DNA of 8,879 nucleotides from Bacteroidota bacterium. Its GTDB lineage: Bacteria; Bacteroidota; Bacteroidia; 2-12-FULL-35-15. The stretch covers positions 1 through 8,879 of the forward strand of contig JAPLDC010000517.1 of assembly GCA_026391935.1 (NCBI GenBank), read 5' to 3'. The translations under genes were made by a program, and so were the position numbers. The notes under the pieces were generated by a model. It was given only the letters and a program-made list of their open reading frames with translations, did no database searches and had not been told where the DNA came from. This document shows positions 1-5,926 of this stretch, piece after piece; the stretch's first letter is position 1; each line of letters begins with the position of its first letter.

Positions 1-198
1 GAGCATATTTTATTATTATTTGACTGCAAGTTAATGAAAAAACAATCGAAAATAAATGTGTCATGTTTCTTATTAACGTTTTTGTATTAGATGTTGTAAT
101 GATTTTAATATCAAATAATTAATGATGTTTATTTTAATTTAAAGTTTGCTAATATCCCATCTCTCGAACCTTAAAAAAATAATAACTATTTTCGTAGT
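1..198. other. AT-rich intergenic region upstream of the aminotransferase gene
   Basis: I find no gene, RNA or clear hairpin here. The stretch is very AT-rich and presumably holds the promoter of the aminotransferase. The closest match to the Bacteroidota -7 element is TAAAGTTTG near 140-148, which has one base too many between TA and TTTG and no TTG at a suitable distance upstream, so I do not call a promoter. The 20 bases before the start codon at 199 are A/T-rich with no Shine-Dalgarno match, as is usual in this phylum. Confidence 0.5.
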
Positions 199-1386
199 AT
201 GCTTTCTCAACGACAATTATTTTTAGATCATATAGCACAAACAAGTGAAACTCCTTTGGCCTTGGAAATTGAAAAGGCAGAGGGCGTTTATTTATTTGAT
301 AGCTCCGGCAAACGTTACCTCGATCTTATCTCTGGTATTTCAGTAAGTAATATCGGACACCGGCATCCAAAAGTTGTGAATGCAATAAAAGAACAGGTTG
401 ATAAATACATGCACCTGATGGTGTACGGAGAATATATTCAGAGTCCGCAAGTAAAATTAGCAAAGCATTTAGCGGACAATCTCCCGAAGAATTTAAGTTC
501 TGTTTATTTTGTGAATTCGGGTAGCGAAGCCATCGAAGGTGCAATGAAACTTGCGAAGCGATTTTCTGGAAGGACAGAGATCATCTCTTTCAGGAATGGC
601 TATCACGGCAGTACACAGGGCAGTTTAAGTATCATGGGAAACGAGGAATTTAAAAATGCCTTTCGTCCTTTGATACCTGATACCAAACAAATAGAATTCA
701 ATTCTATTCAGGATCTCTCACAAATAACAGAGAGAACGGCTTGTGTAATTGTTGAAACAATACAGGGTGAAGCCGGAGCTATTGTTCCACAAAATGATTT
801 TCTGAAAAAATTGAGTGCTCGATGTAAGTCAGTGGGAGCGATGCTTGTAGCCGATGAGATACAGTGCGGTTTTGGAAGAACAGGGAAATTATTCGCTTTT
901 GAGCAGTATGATTTTGTTCCTGATATTTTATGTTTGGCCAAAGGAATGGGCGGAGGCATGCCGATAGGCGCATTTATATCTTCTAAAGAAATTATGAATT
1001 CACTTACCAATAATCCGATATTGGGACATATTACAACTTTTGGCGGACATCCGGTTTGTTGCGCTGCAGCAGATGCCACGTTAAGCGTTTTGCTGGAAGA
1101 GAAATTGATTGATGGTGTAGAAGCGAAAGAAATATTATTCAGGACCTTATTAAAGCATCCTAAAATAAGATCTATAAACGGAAAAGGATTGTTGCTAGCT
1201 ATTGAATTCGATAGTTATGAGCAAAACAAAAATATAATCGATACCTGTATCCAAAACGGAGTGATTGCCGATTGGTTTCTGTTCAATTCAAACTCTATGC
1301 GGATAGCTCCGCCACTTACCATTACATCTGAAGAAGTACGATCGGCCTGTGCAATCATCCTTTCTGCCATCGAAGGAACAAATTAA
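199..1386 (+). CDS. Class III PLP-dependent aminotransferase (acetylornithine/ornithine/aspartate aminotransferase family)
   Basis: This 395-residue protein is a complete fold-type I aminotransferase of subgroup III, a cytosolic enzyme that moves an amino group between an amine or amino acid and a 2-oxo acid through pyridoxal phosphate. Visible family motifs are NSGSEA (106-111, phosphate binding), the VADEIQCGFGRTGK block (217-230) whose Asp219 should contact the pyridine nitrogen, LAKGMGGGMPIGA (247-258) with Lys248 as the expected Schiff-base lysine, and TTFGGHPV (279-286). Length is normal for the family and nothing looks broken. The substrate cannot be read from sequence. Relatives include acetylornithine, ornithine, 4-aminobutyrate and diaminopimelate-pathway enzymes, and none of the neighbours is an arginine or lysine biosynthesis gene. 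Databases usually call this Bacteroidota type 'aspartate aminotransferase family protein'. It seems to be transcribed alone, with no terminator hairpin before the next gene. Confidence 0.93.
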   Translation: MLSQRQLFLDHIAQTSETPLALEIEKAEGVYLFDSSGKRYLDLISGISVSNIGHRHPKVVNAIKEQVDKYMHLMVYGEYIQSPQVKLAKHLADNLPKNLSSVYFVNSGSEAIEGAMKLAKRFSGRTEIISFRNGYHGSTQGSLSIMGNEEFKNAFRPLIPDTKQIEFNSIQDLSQITERTACVIVETIQGEAGAIVPQNDFLKKLSARCKSVGAMLVADEIQCGFGRTGKLFAFEQYDFVPDILCLAKGMGGGMPIGAFISSKEIMNSLTNNPILGHITTFGGHPVCCAAADATLSVLLEEKLIDGVEAKEILFRTLLKHPKIRSINGKGLLLAIEFDSYEQNKNIIDTCIQNGVIADWFLFNSNSMRIAPPLTITSEEVRSACAIILSAIEGTN

Positions 1387-1507
1387 CATTGTTTACCATT
1401 TCGGAGTATTTTTTGGCATTAACCTTGTTATATCAATTACAAATTGTTAAAAAAATAATGTCATGAAATACTTAGTATTCACGAATCCATTAAAAAAGAA
1501 AAACGCC

Positions 1508-1828
1508 ATGAGTAAAAAAGTAAGTTTATTGATCGCCGGCATCGCACTAATTTCAAGTGTATCTATCGCGCAAGACAAAGCAAAAGTGAAAACAACCCAA
1601 GAGCCTGTAAAAGTTGCTCCTGCTGTGAAAACGGAGCCTGTTGTGAAAGATGAAAAGGTTGCGCCAACTGCAAGACATGATGCGGCACCTCAAACAACAA
1701 CTGCAACAGCAACAGCACCTGTAGCTGCAACACCGGCAAAAACCTCTTCTGTTAACAGATCAAAAATGAAAAGAGTGCCGGTAAAAGCAACAAAAGCAGA
1801 AGCGGTTCCTGTTAAGGCAGATAAATAG
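1508..1828 (+). CDS. Small exported Ala/Lys/Val/Thr/Pro-rich low-complexity protein, function unknown
   Basis: I do not recognise this 106-residue protein. It opens with a clear signal peptide: MSKK, a hydrophobic core VSLLIAGIALISSVSIA (5-21), then QDKAK, with likely cleavage after Ala21. The mature 85 residues are almost entirely Ala, Lys, Val, Thr, Pro, Glu and Asp with loosely repeated blocks such as EPVKVAP, TEPVVKDEKVAP, VPVKATKAEAVPVKADK and a Thr/Ala run near 63-71. It has no cysteine and no recognisable domain, so it is probably disordered and basic, in the periplasm or envelope. I chose the ATG at 1508 over the in-frame ATG at 1463 because 1508 puts the signal peptide at the N-terminus and is preceded by an A-rich leader; the upstream start would add 15 residues ahead of it. 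The gene ends just before an intrinsic terminator. Composition resembles envelope-spanning or nucleic-acid-binding tails, but that is only analogy. Confidence 0.72.
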   Translation: MSKKVSLLIAGIALISSVSIAQDKAKVKTTQEPVKVAPAVKTEPVVKDEKVAPTARHDAAPQTTTATATAPVAATPAKTSSVNRSKMKRVPVKATKAEAVPVKADK

Positions 1829-1861
1829 AATTGTTTGTTTTTGATTAAAATTTTCAAGGAG

Positions 1862-1888
1862 TCCCATGTGAACAACATGGGATTTTTT
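1862..1888 (+). terminator. Intrinsic terminator after the small exported protein
   Basis: An 8-bp perfect stem, TCCCATGT (1862-1869) with ACATGGGA (1875-1882), closes a five-base loop and is followed at once by six T residues (1883-1888). It lies 33 bases past the stop codon of the exported protein and 5 bases before the 3' end of the convergent CoA-binding gene. The T tract exists only in the plus direction, so it should mainly serve the plus-strand gene. Confidence 0.85.
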
Positions 1889-1892
1889 GAAA

Positions 1893-2255
1893 TTAATAAT
1901 TACCGATAGATAGTAAAACAAGTGTGCAGGCTTCTACAGGTTCTATATTATTCTTTTGAAGCAAATTTTCAAACTCCATATTTTCAGTACCCGGATTAAA
2001 GATCACTCGCTTTGGTTTCAATTCGATAATATAATCGTACCATTCAGGCTGATTCTTCGGTCCGACATAAAGCGTCACTGTATCAACATCTTTTATTTCA
2101 GGTTTTCCTAAAAGAATTTTAAGGCCATTTATTTCTCCTTCTTTTATACCAACCGGAATAGTTTCATGTGCATGCATCTGCAAGGCAATAGTAGCTTTGT
2201 AAGCATAACGCTCCGGGTTGGTTGAAGCTCCGATCACGATCGTTTTTTTATTCAT
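1893..2255 (-). CDS. CoA-binding (Rossmann-fold) domain protein
   Basis: This 120-residue soluble protein is a stand-alone CoA-binding domain of the CoA_binding_2 type, the fold found at the N-terminus of succinyl-CoA synthetase alpha and in small YccU-like proteins. Supporting features are the nucleotide-binding loop VIGASTNPERYAYKA (7-21), the central strand TVTLYVGP, the NPGTEN motif (87-92) and the C-terminal EACTLVLL segment (108-115) where family members usually carry a conserved Glu-Ala/Asp-Cys/Arg stretch. Length is normal for the family. Its biochemical role is not established; binding of CoA or acyl-CoA is inferred from the fold. The start codon lies one base after the stop of the MFS transporter gene, so the two are very likely co-transcribed and translationally coupled. 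No separate promoter is evident. Confidence 0.85.
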   Translation of the reverse strand: MNKKTIVIGASTNPERYAYKATIALQMHAHETIPVGIKEGEINGLKILLGKPEIKDVDTVTLYVGPKNQPEWYDYIIELKPKRVIFNPGTENMEFENLLQKNNIEPVEACTLVLLSIGNY

Positions 2256-2256
2256 C

Positions 2257-3480
2257 TTAATCCGTTTCTAAGTAATCCAGATCTTTCCCATAACTTTCTT
2301 CAAGGAAGAATACAGCGATTAGCGCCAATATTATTACAACAGCACCAACAATCATTGATGATTGAATAATTCCCATTCCCTCTGTCATATATTTCCACCA
2401 CATTAACATAGGTACGGTGGCACCTCTCACAAAATTGGGAATGGTAGTAGTTGCCGTTGACCGGATATTTGTTCCGAACTGTTCTGATGCAACTGTGATG
2501 AATACTGCCCAATAGCCCTGAGCAAGTCCAAGTAAGAAAATAATAAAATAAAATAATTCAGGAGAATAACCGCTCGCAGAAAAATACCATGCACATAAAA
2601 AGGATAAAGAAATGATCGCTATCCACAATGCTTTTTTTCTTGATTTTAATTTCTGACTAATGAATCCGGTTACTACACTTCCAAGTGCTGCACCTATATA
2701 ATGGTACATAATGGATTTTCCGGGACTCACAGCTGCCGTGATACCCAAGGCTTCACCAAATTCTTTTGAAAAAGTAACGAGAATGCCGATTGTGAACCAA
2801 ACAGGGATACCAACAAATATCGAAGAAATATATTTTATGAATTTTTTCTTGTTCTTTAACAGACTCAGAAAATCGCCACGTCTTGCTGTTGTTTCTTTTA
2901 CTTTATCAAACATTCCTGATTCATGGATATAAACACGGAGTCCGAGTAGCATTAATCCTAAAACGCCTCCCACCCAAAACGCTTCTCTCCACCCCCATTC
3001 TGAAACTAAAAATGCCAATGCAGCGCCGACAATCCCTATTCCTGAAACGATGCTGGTTCCCCATCCGCGCGTTTCTTTGGTCATTACTTCTGAAACAAGA
3101 GTGATACCGATACCTAATTCACCGGCCAAACCAAAACCTGCAATGATCCTTAGTACTGCATATTGATTGAGCGTATGAACGAATCCATTGGCAATATTGG
3201 CAAGCGAATACAATAAGATGGTTAGAAAAAGAGTGGACAGGCGTCCTTTTTTATCGCCTAACATTCCCCAAACAATACCTCCCAGAAGCATCCCGATCAT
3301 TTGCATATTCAAAAGGTAAACTCCCGAATTATTGATCTGGTCTGCAGCAACTCCGATCGCCTGCAGACTAGGAACTCTGACGATACTGAAAAGTATCAGA
3401 TCATAAATGTCGACAAAATAACCAAGTGCAGCTACAATAACCACAATGTTCAATGGATTAGTATGACCTTGTTTAAGCAT
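2257..3480 (-). CDS. Major facilitator superfamily (MFS) transporter
   Basis: The protein (407 residues from the chosen start) is a 12-segment inner-membrane secondary transporter. The first helix holds the acidic pattern GYFVDIYDLILF (20-31) seen in metabolite:H+ symporters and sialic-acid or sugar porters. The MFS loop 2-3 signature appears as GMLGDKKGR (72-80), and Arg111, Gly-rich GFGLAGELGIG (115-125) and Glu121 match the fourth helix of this branch. A charged cytoplasmic loop (about 188-215) splits the two six-helix halves, and the sequence ends with a short charged tail, EESYGKDLDYLETD. The substrate is unknown; a small metabolite driven by protons is the family expectation. I prefer the ATG at 3480: the upstream in-frame ATG at 3555 would add a 25-residue aromatic tail unlike any MFS N-terminus. 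It is first in a two-gene unit with the CoA-binding protein and diverges from the PhnA-like gene. Confidence 0.9.
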   Translation of the reverse strand: MLKQGHTNPLNIVVIVAALGYFVDIYDLILFSIVRVPSLQAIGVAADQINNSGVYLLNMQMIGMLLGGIVWGMLGDKKGRLSTLFLTILLYSLANIANGFVHTLNQYAVLRIIAGFGLAGELGIGITLVSEVMTKETRGWGTSIVSGIGIVGAALAFLVSEWGWREAFWVGGVLGLMLLGLRVYIHESGMFDKVKETTARRGDFLSLLKNKKKFIKYISSIFVGIPVWFTIGILVTFSKEFGEALGITAAVSPGKSIMYHYIGAALGSVVTGFISQKLKSRKKALWIAIISLSFLCAWYFSASGYSPELFYFIIFLLGLAQGYWAVFITVASEQFGTNIRSTATTTIPNFVRGATVPMLMWWKYMTEGMGIIQSSMIVGAVVIILALIAVFFLEESYGKDLDYLETD

Positions 3481-3661
3481 ATAATTGTTTTTTTGATAAA
3501 GATAGTAAAGTATACAAAATAAAAAAATCTTTGGATTGTTATTGGCATTCATCAATAATGATAATTTGTAATTAAGGAGCTCAATATCTGTGAAAGCAAA
3601 AGATGCAGAAGAAATTATAATTTACTTGCCCGGCTAAATGGTTATAATATAAAATAACTTA

Positions 3662-3669
3662 TACTTTTG
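3662..3669 (+). promoter_or_regulatory. Candidate Bacteroidota -7 promoter element for the PhnA-like gene
   Basis: TACTTTTG is an exact match to the TAnnTTTG consensus of the Bacteroidota housekeeping sigma factor. It lies 68 bases before the start codon at 3738, which predicts a leader of roughly 65 bases. The -33 position carries GTT (about 3641-3643), not TTG, so the upstream element is weak. Confidence 0.5.
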
Positions 3670-3737
3670 TGGACCAAAGGAAAAATGTGATTCATTGGTT
3701 TATATAATTCAATCAATTAAAATTAAAAATTATAGAT

Positions 3738-4295
3738 ATGTCGATCAACCAAGAACTAAAAAATAGAAATCAAGAGCTGTGCGAATTATGTAACGAAGAA
3801 AATGCTACTATCGAATATACTGTCAGTCCGAAGAATGATGATTCAATAGCAAATCAAGTGGCGCTTTGCAATACGTGTTTTAATGCTTTAGATAGCAAAG
3901 AAGATAGTTTTCACTGGCGTTGTGTAGAAGGTAGTATCTGGAATCAGGAACCGAGTGTACAAGCTTTAAGTTATAGAATACTTTATAATCTGAAGGAAGA
4001 GGCTTGGGCGAGTGATCTTATCAGTTCTGTGGATCTGGATGAGAATACGATCCAGTGGGCTTTAAGCGCCTATGAAAAGGCGGATGTGCATACGGATGCT
4101 TTTGGAAATATTCTTGAAAATGGGGATAACGTTGTGCTCACACAAGCACTCAATGTGAGAGGCACCAATTTTACTGCTTCAAAAGGTACAGTGGTTAAAA
4201 AGATCAAATTGGTTGCAGATAATGCTGAACATATTGAAGGTAAGATCAACGATCAGACAATTGTGATCCTTTGCAAATTTGTGAAGAAAGGATAG
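3738..4295 (+). CDS. PhnA/YjdM-type zinc-ribbon protein
   Basis: This 185-residue cytosolic protein has the PhnA (YjdM) layout. An N-terminal zinc ribbon shows CELC (15-18) and CNTC (44-47) as the two metal-binding knuckles. The C-terminal PhnA domain starts with DAFGNILENGDNV (120-132), followed by the conserved L-x-V-[RK]-G turn (LNVRG, 138-142), KGTVVKKIKLV (149-159) and a final strand ending KFVKK. Between the two is a linker of about 70 residues, longer than in the compact E. coli YjdM (about 110 residues in total). Despite the historical name, no carbon-phosphorus lyase genes are present, so phosphonate use is not supported. The true function of this family is unresolved. It has its own upstream promoter candidate and ends before a strong terminator, so it is probably monocistronic. 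Confidence 0.88.
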   Translation: MSINQELKNRNQELCELCNEENATIEYTVSPKNDDSIANQVALCNTCFNALDSKEDSFHWRCVEGSIWNQEPSVQALSYRILYNLKEEAWASDLISSVDLDENTIQWALSAYEKADVHTDAFGNILENGDNVVLTQALNVRGTNFTASKGTVVKKIKLVADNAEHIEGKINDQTIVILCKFVKKG

Positions 4296-4360
4296 GATAT
4301 CCTTACAAAATCTTGAAACGAATATTTCCTCAACTTGAAATAAAGAATATTTCAAACAAT

Positions 4361-4404
4361 AAAAAAAACGTAAGCGATCCGAATAGGCTGCTTACGTTTT
4401 TTTA
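4361..4404. terminator. Bidirectional intrinsic terminator between PhnA-like and LRR genes
   Basis: The core stem CGTAAGC (4369-4375) pairs perfectly with GCTTACG (4390-4396) around a 14-base loop, and is extended by an A tract on the left (4362-4368) and seven T residues on the right (4397-4403). The flanking A/T tracts mean both strands show a GC stem followed by U residues. It sits between two convergent genes, 65 bases past the PhnA-like stop and 29 bases past the LRR-protein stop, and can serve both. Confidence 0.9.
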
Positions 4405-4433
4405 TAAATGGAATAAAATAGTTCCTGAAAAAA

Positions 4434-5519
4434 TTATTGGAGAATCAGTTTTCCGAGATGCGCATTTGGGCTTTTATCTATTATCCTATACATATAGATC
4501 CCTTTTTCCTTTTGCGATAGATCTATATTCAAAACAGGTTCATCCGAAAAAGTTTTACTTACTGATCTTCCTGTAAGATCAAAAATTTCAATGGTGCTTT
4601 CTCTATCCAAGCCACTAAAAATAAATAGTCCCTTACCGGGATTCGGTGATATTGAGACATGATTACGATCGTTTGTTGAAATACCCATTCCAACACAAGA
4701 TTCTGACCATTTTGAAGTACTATCCTTCATGTAAGAGCCGGTTACTTCTTGTGCAATAGCATACCCGACACTATTTACACAAATAGAATCCAGTTTAGGA
4801 TTTCCAAAACAATAGAAATAAGATAATAGGCTGTTTTTGGTTATATCTAAACTGGTAAGGCTATCACTTACACAAACTAATTCTTCCAAGGCAAGGTTGT
4901 TTGAAACATCTATGCCCGTTAAATTGTTGTTAGAACAATAAAATGCCTTTAAAGAAAGGTTGCTAGCCACATTGATATTTGTAAGTTGATTGGATGTGCA
5001 AAAAAACTGTTGCAGAAGTGTAGCACCGGAAACGTCAATTGTGCTTAGGCTATCAGAAACACAGTACAAGTCTGTCAAAGCAATATTGTTGGTCAGATCT
5101 AAATGAGTTATTGGATTTGTTCCAACATTTAAATATTGCAGATCAGGGTTATGACTAAGATCAAGTGAGTGAATCTGATTGTTGAAACAATTCAGGAAAT
5201 TTAATTTGGTATTGCTGGTAAGGTCCAGTGCTTTTAATAATCCGATCAGTCCGCAGCATTCTCCTTCACAATTAAGGCCTTTAATATTGACAAAGTTTTC
5301 TATTCCTGAAAGTGTTTTTACATGCAAATGCCAAATGTCGATTGTATCACTATAACTAGAAGCTTCGAGCATCGATATAGACGTATCTGCATTTGTGTTG
5401 ATCGCAGGGTTGCTGAGTAGGTAATTTCTGAATAGTGAGTCAATAATATATACATTCTGTGCTTTTGCGAAGCTCATTAGATTTATTAAAAGTGCTAACA
5501 GAAGTAGTTTTTTTCTCAT
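4434..5519 (-). CDS. Secreted leucine-rich-repeat protein with T9SS C-terminal sorting domain
   Basis: A 361-residue exported protein. Residues 1-20 form a signal peptide (MRKKLLLLALLINLMSFAKA, cleavage before QNVY). Seven LRR units follow with an exact 21-residue period: the Leu/Ile that opens each LD/ID strand falls at 98, 119, 140, 161, 182, 203 and 224, with the usual bacterial C-x-x-N-x-L or C-x-S-x-x-L ladder between them. The C-terminal about 75 residues form a type A T9SS sorting domain: ISPNPGKGLF (290-299), IEIFDLTGR (310-318), then KGIYMYRI and KLILQ at the end. The expected fate is Sec export, then transport across the outer membrane by T9SS, removal of the tail and surface attachment or release. 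LRR solenoids bind proteins or glycans, but the ligand here is unknown. It is a single-gene unit ending in the shared terminator. Confidence 0.92.
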   Translation of the reverse strand: MRKKLLLLALLINLMSFAKAQNVYIIDSLFRNYLLSNPAINTNADTSISMLEASSYSDTIDIWHLHVKTLSGIENFVNIKGLNCEGECCGLIGLLKALDLTSNTKLNFLNCFNNQIHSLDLSHNPDLQYLNVGTNPITHLDLTNNIALTDLYCVSDSLSTIDVSGATLLQQFFCTSNQLTNINVASNLSLKAFYCSNNNLTGIDVSNNLALEELVCVSDSLTSLDITKNSLLSYFYCFGNPKLDSICVNSVGYAIAQEVTGSYMKDSTSKWSESCVGMGISTNDRNHVSISPNPGKGLFIFSGLDRESTIEIFDLTGRSVSKTFSDEPVLNIDLSQKEKGIYMYRIIDKSPNAHLGKLILQ

Positions 5520-5533
5520 ATGATTTTTTTGAC

Positions 5534-5551
5534 TTTAGTAAATATACTAAA
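5534..5551 (-). promoter_or_regulatory. Candidate promoter with overlapping inverted repeat upstream of the LRR gene
   Basis: On the minus strand TATATTTA (5546-5539) matches the TAnnTTTG -7 consensus except for its last base, and a TTG lies 16 bases further upstream inside TTTTTGACC. The same spot is a perfect inverted repeat, TTTAGTA (5534-5540) and TACTAAA (5545-5551) around AATA. That would place the transcript start roughly 10-15 bases before the start codon. An operator is possible, but in such AT-rich DNA a 7-bp palindrome can arise by chance. Confidence 0.3.
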
Positions 5552-5600
5552 TGTTTTCTGGTCAAAAATCAATTTTTTATTAAGGAATCGGAATAAAACG

Positions 5601-5625
5601 GAAAGCCGGTTCATATTGGGCTTTC
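5601..5625. other. Short inverted repeat (hairpin), possible weak minus-strand terminator
   Basis: GAAAGCC (5601-5607) and GGCTTTC (5619-5625) pair perfectly over 7 bp around an 11-base loop, just left of the tandem repeat. In the minus direction the stem is followed by CGTTTTATT, a modest U-rich tail, so it might back up termination downstream of the tRNA gene. In the plus direction no T tract follows directly. Confidence 0.35.
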
Positions 5626-5675
5626 TGCTTTAAAGGGATTATTCGCTTCGCTCATGATCCCGGTCGGGGAGGCAT

Positions 5676-5720
5676 AAACATAAATGTCCGGATGTTGCAC
5701 ATCCTATTCATTTTTAGTTT
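5676..5720 (+). repeat. Hairpin element, copy 1 (in tandem unit 1)
   Basis: Outer arms AAAC (5676-5679) with GTTT (5717-5720) and AAATG (5682-5686) with CATTT (5709-5713) enclose an inner perfect 6-bp stem GGATGT-TGC-ACATCC (5690-5704). The outer sequence is shared, inverted, with the tRNA-Ser terminator hairpin; the inner stem is not. It lacks a clean T tract after the stem, so I do not call it a terminator. Confidence 0.7.
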
Positions 5721-5803
5721 TCCTACTTATTCTCAAACTTCGTTTGGAAACGTCTGAATAAAGGGATTATTCGCTTCGCTCATGATCCCGGTCGGGGAGG
5801 CAT

Positions 5804-5848
5804 AAACATAAATGTCCGGATGTTGCACATCCTATTCATTTTTAGTTT
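5804..5848 (+). repeat. Hairpin element, copy 2 (in tandem unit 2)
   Basis: This is identical to the copy in unit 1, shifted by 128 bases: outer arms 5804-5807/5845-5848 and 5810-5814/5837-5841, inner stem 5818-5832. It faces the inverted relative at 5884-5925, so its right arm (5837-5850) is a perfect 14-base reverse complement of 5884-5897. Confidence 0.7.
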
Positions 5849-5887
5849 TCCTACTTATTCTCAAACTTCGTTTGGAAACGTCTGAAA

Positions 5888-5918
5888 ACTAAAAATGTCC
5901 CGCAATAGCGGAACATTT
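5888..5918 (-). terminator. Hairpin terminator downstream of tRNA-Ser, related to the tandem-repeat hairpin
   Basis: Read on the minus strand, AAATGTTCCGC (5918-5908) pairs with GCGGGACATTT (5903-5893) over 11 bp with a single G-U wobble and a TATT loop, followed by TTAGTTTT. It begins 9 bases after the tRNA 3' end, which fits a rho-independent terminator for the tRNA. Its outer flanks (5913-5925 and 5884-5897) are the reverse complement of the arms of the repeat hairpin. Confidence 0.75.
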
Positions 5919-5926
5919 ATGTTTAG

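Larger units (their letters stand above)
5631..5886. repeat. Perfect 128-bp tandem duplication (two units)
   Basis: Unit 1 (5631-5758) and unit 2 (5759-5886) are identical at every base, head to tail with no spacer. Each unit contains three parts: a GC-richer block with the inverted repeat GGGAT/ATCCC (5635-5639 with 5657-5661 in unit 1); a larger hairpin (5676-5720 in unit 1); and a small hairpin CAAAC-TTC-GTTTG (5734-5746 in unit 1). No reading frame, tRNA or transposase remnant is evident. The repeat ends where the tRNA-Ser terminator hairpin begins. Identity implies a recent duplication or an active copying mechanism; an assembly artefact cannot be excluded from sequence alone. Confidence 0.97.

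Noticed and set aside
708..1079. Open frame on the minus strand inside the aminotransferase gene
   Set aside because: It is antisense to well-conserved aminotransferase motifs, with no recognisable protein features or promoter.
1463..1507. Upstream ATG at 1463 as the start of the small exported protein
   Set aside because: It would put 15 residues with lysines ahead of a good signal peptide; the ATG at 1508 has an A-rich leader and a normal signal-peptide layout.
1690..1878. Minus-strand open frame rich in Ala and Val opposite the small exported protein
   Set aside because: It is a mirror of the low-complexity Ala/Thr/Val codons and its start lies in the terminator hairpin.
3481..3555. Upstream in-frame ATG at 3555 as the MFS start
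   Set aside because: The extra 25 residues are unlike MFS N-termini, and the stretch is the AT-rich divergent promoter region shared with the PhnA-like gene.
3738..4295. PhnA-like gene as evidence of phosphonate use
   Set aside because: The PhnA name is historical and there are no C-P lyase or phosphonate transport genes around it.
4271..4576. Plus-strand open frame overlapping the PhnA-like 3' end and the LRR gene tail
   Set aside because: It runs through the bidirectional terminator and is antisense to the T9SS sorting domain; no domain or signal is visible.
5631..5672. Left part of the repeat unit considered as a degenerate tRNA fragment, since its minus strand reads GCGAATAATCCC much like a T-arm end
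   Set aside because: There is no acceptor or anticodon stem and the resemblance covers only about ten bases, so chance is enough.
5631..5886. Two identical direct repeats considered as a CRISPR fragment
   Set aside because: The units are 128 bases long and abut without spacers, and no cas gene is present. This is a tandem duplication.
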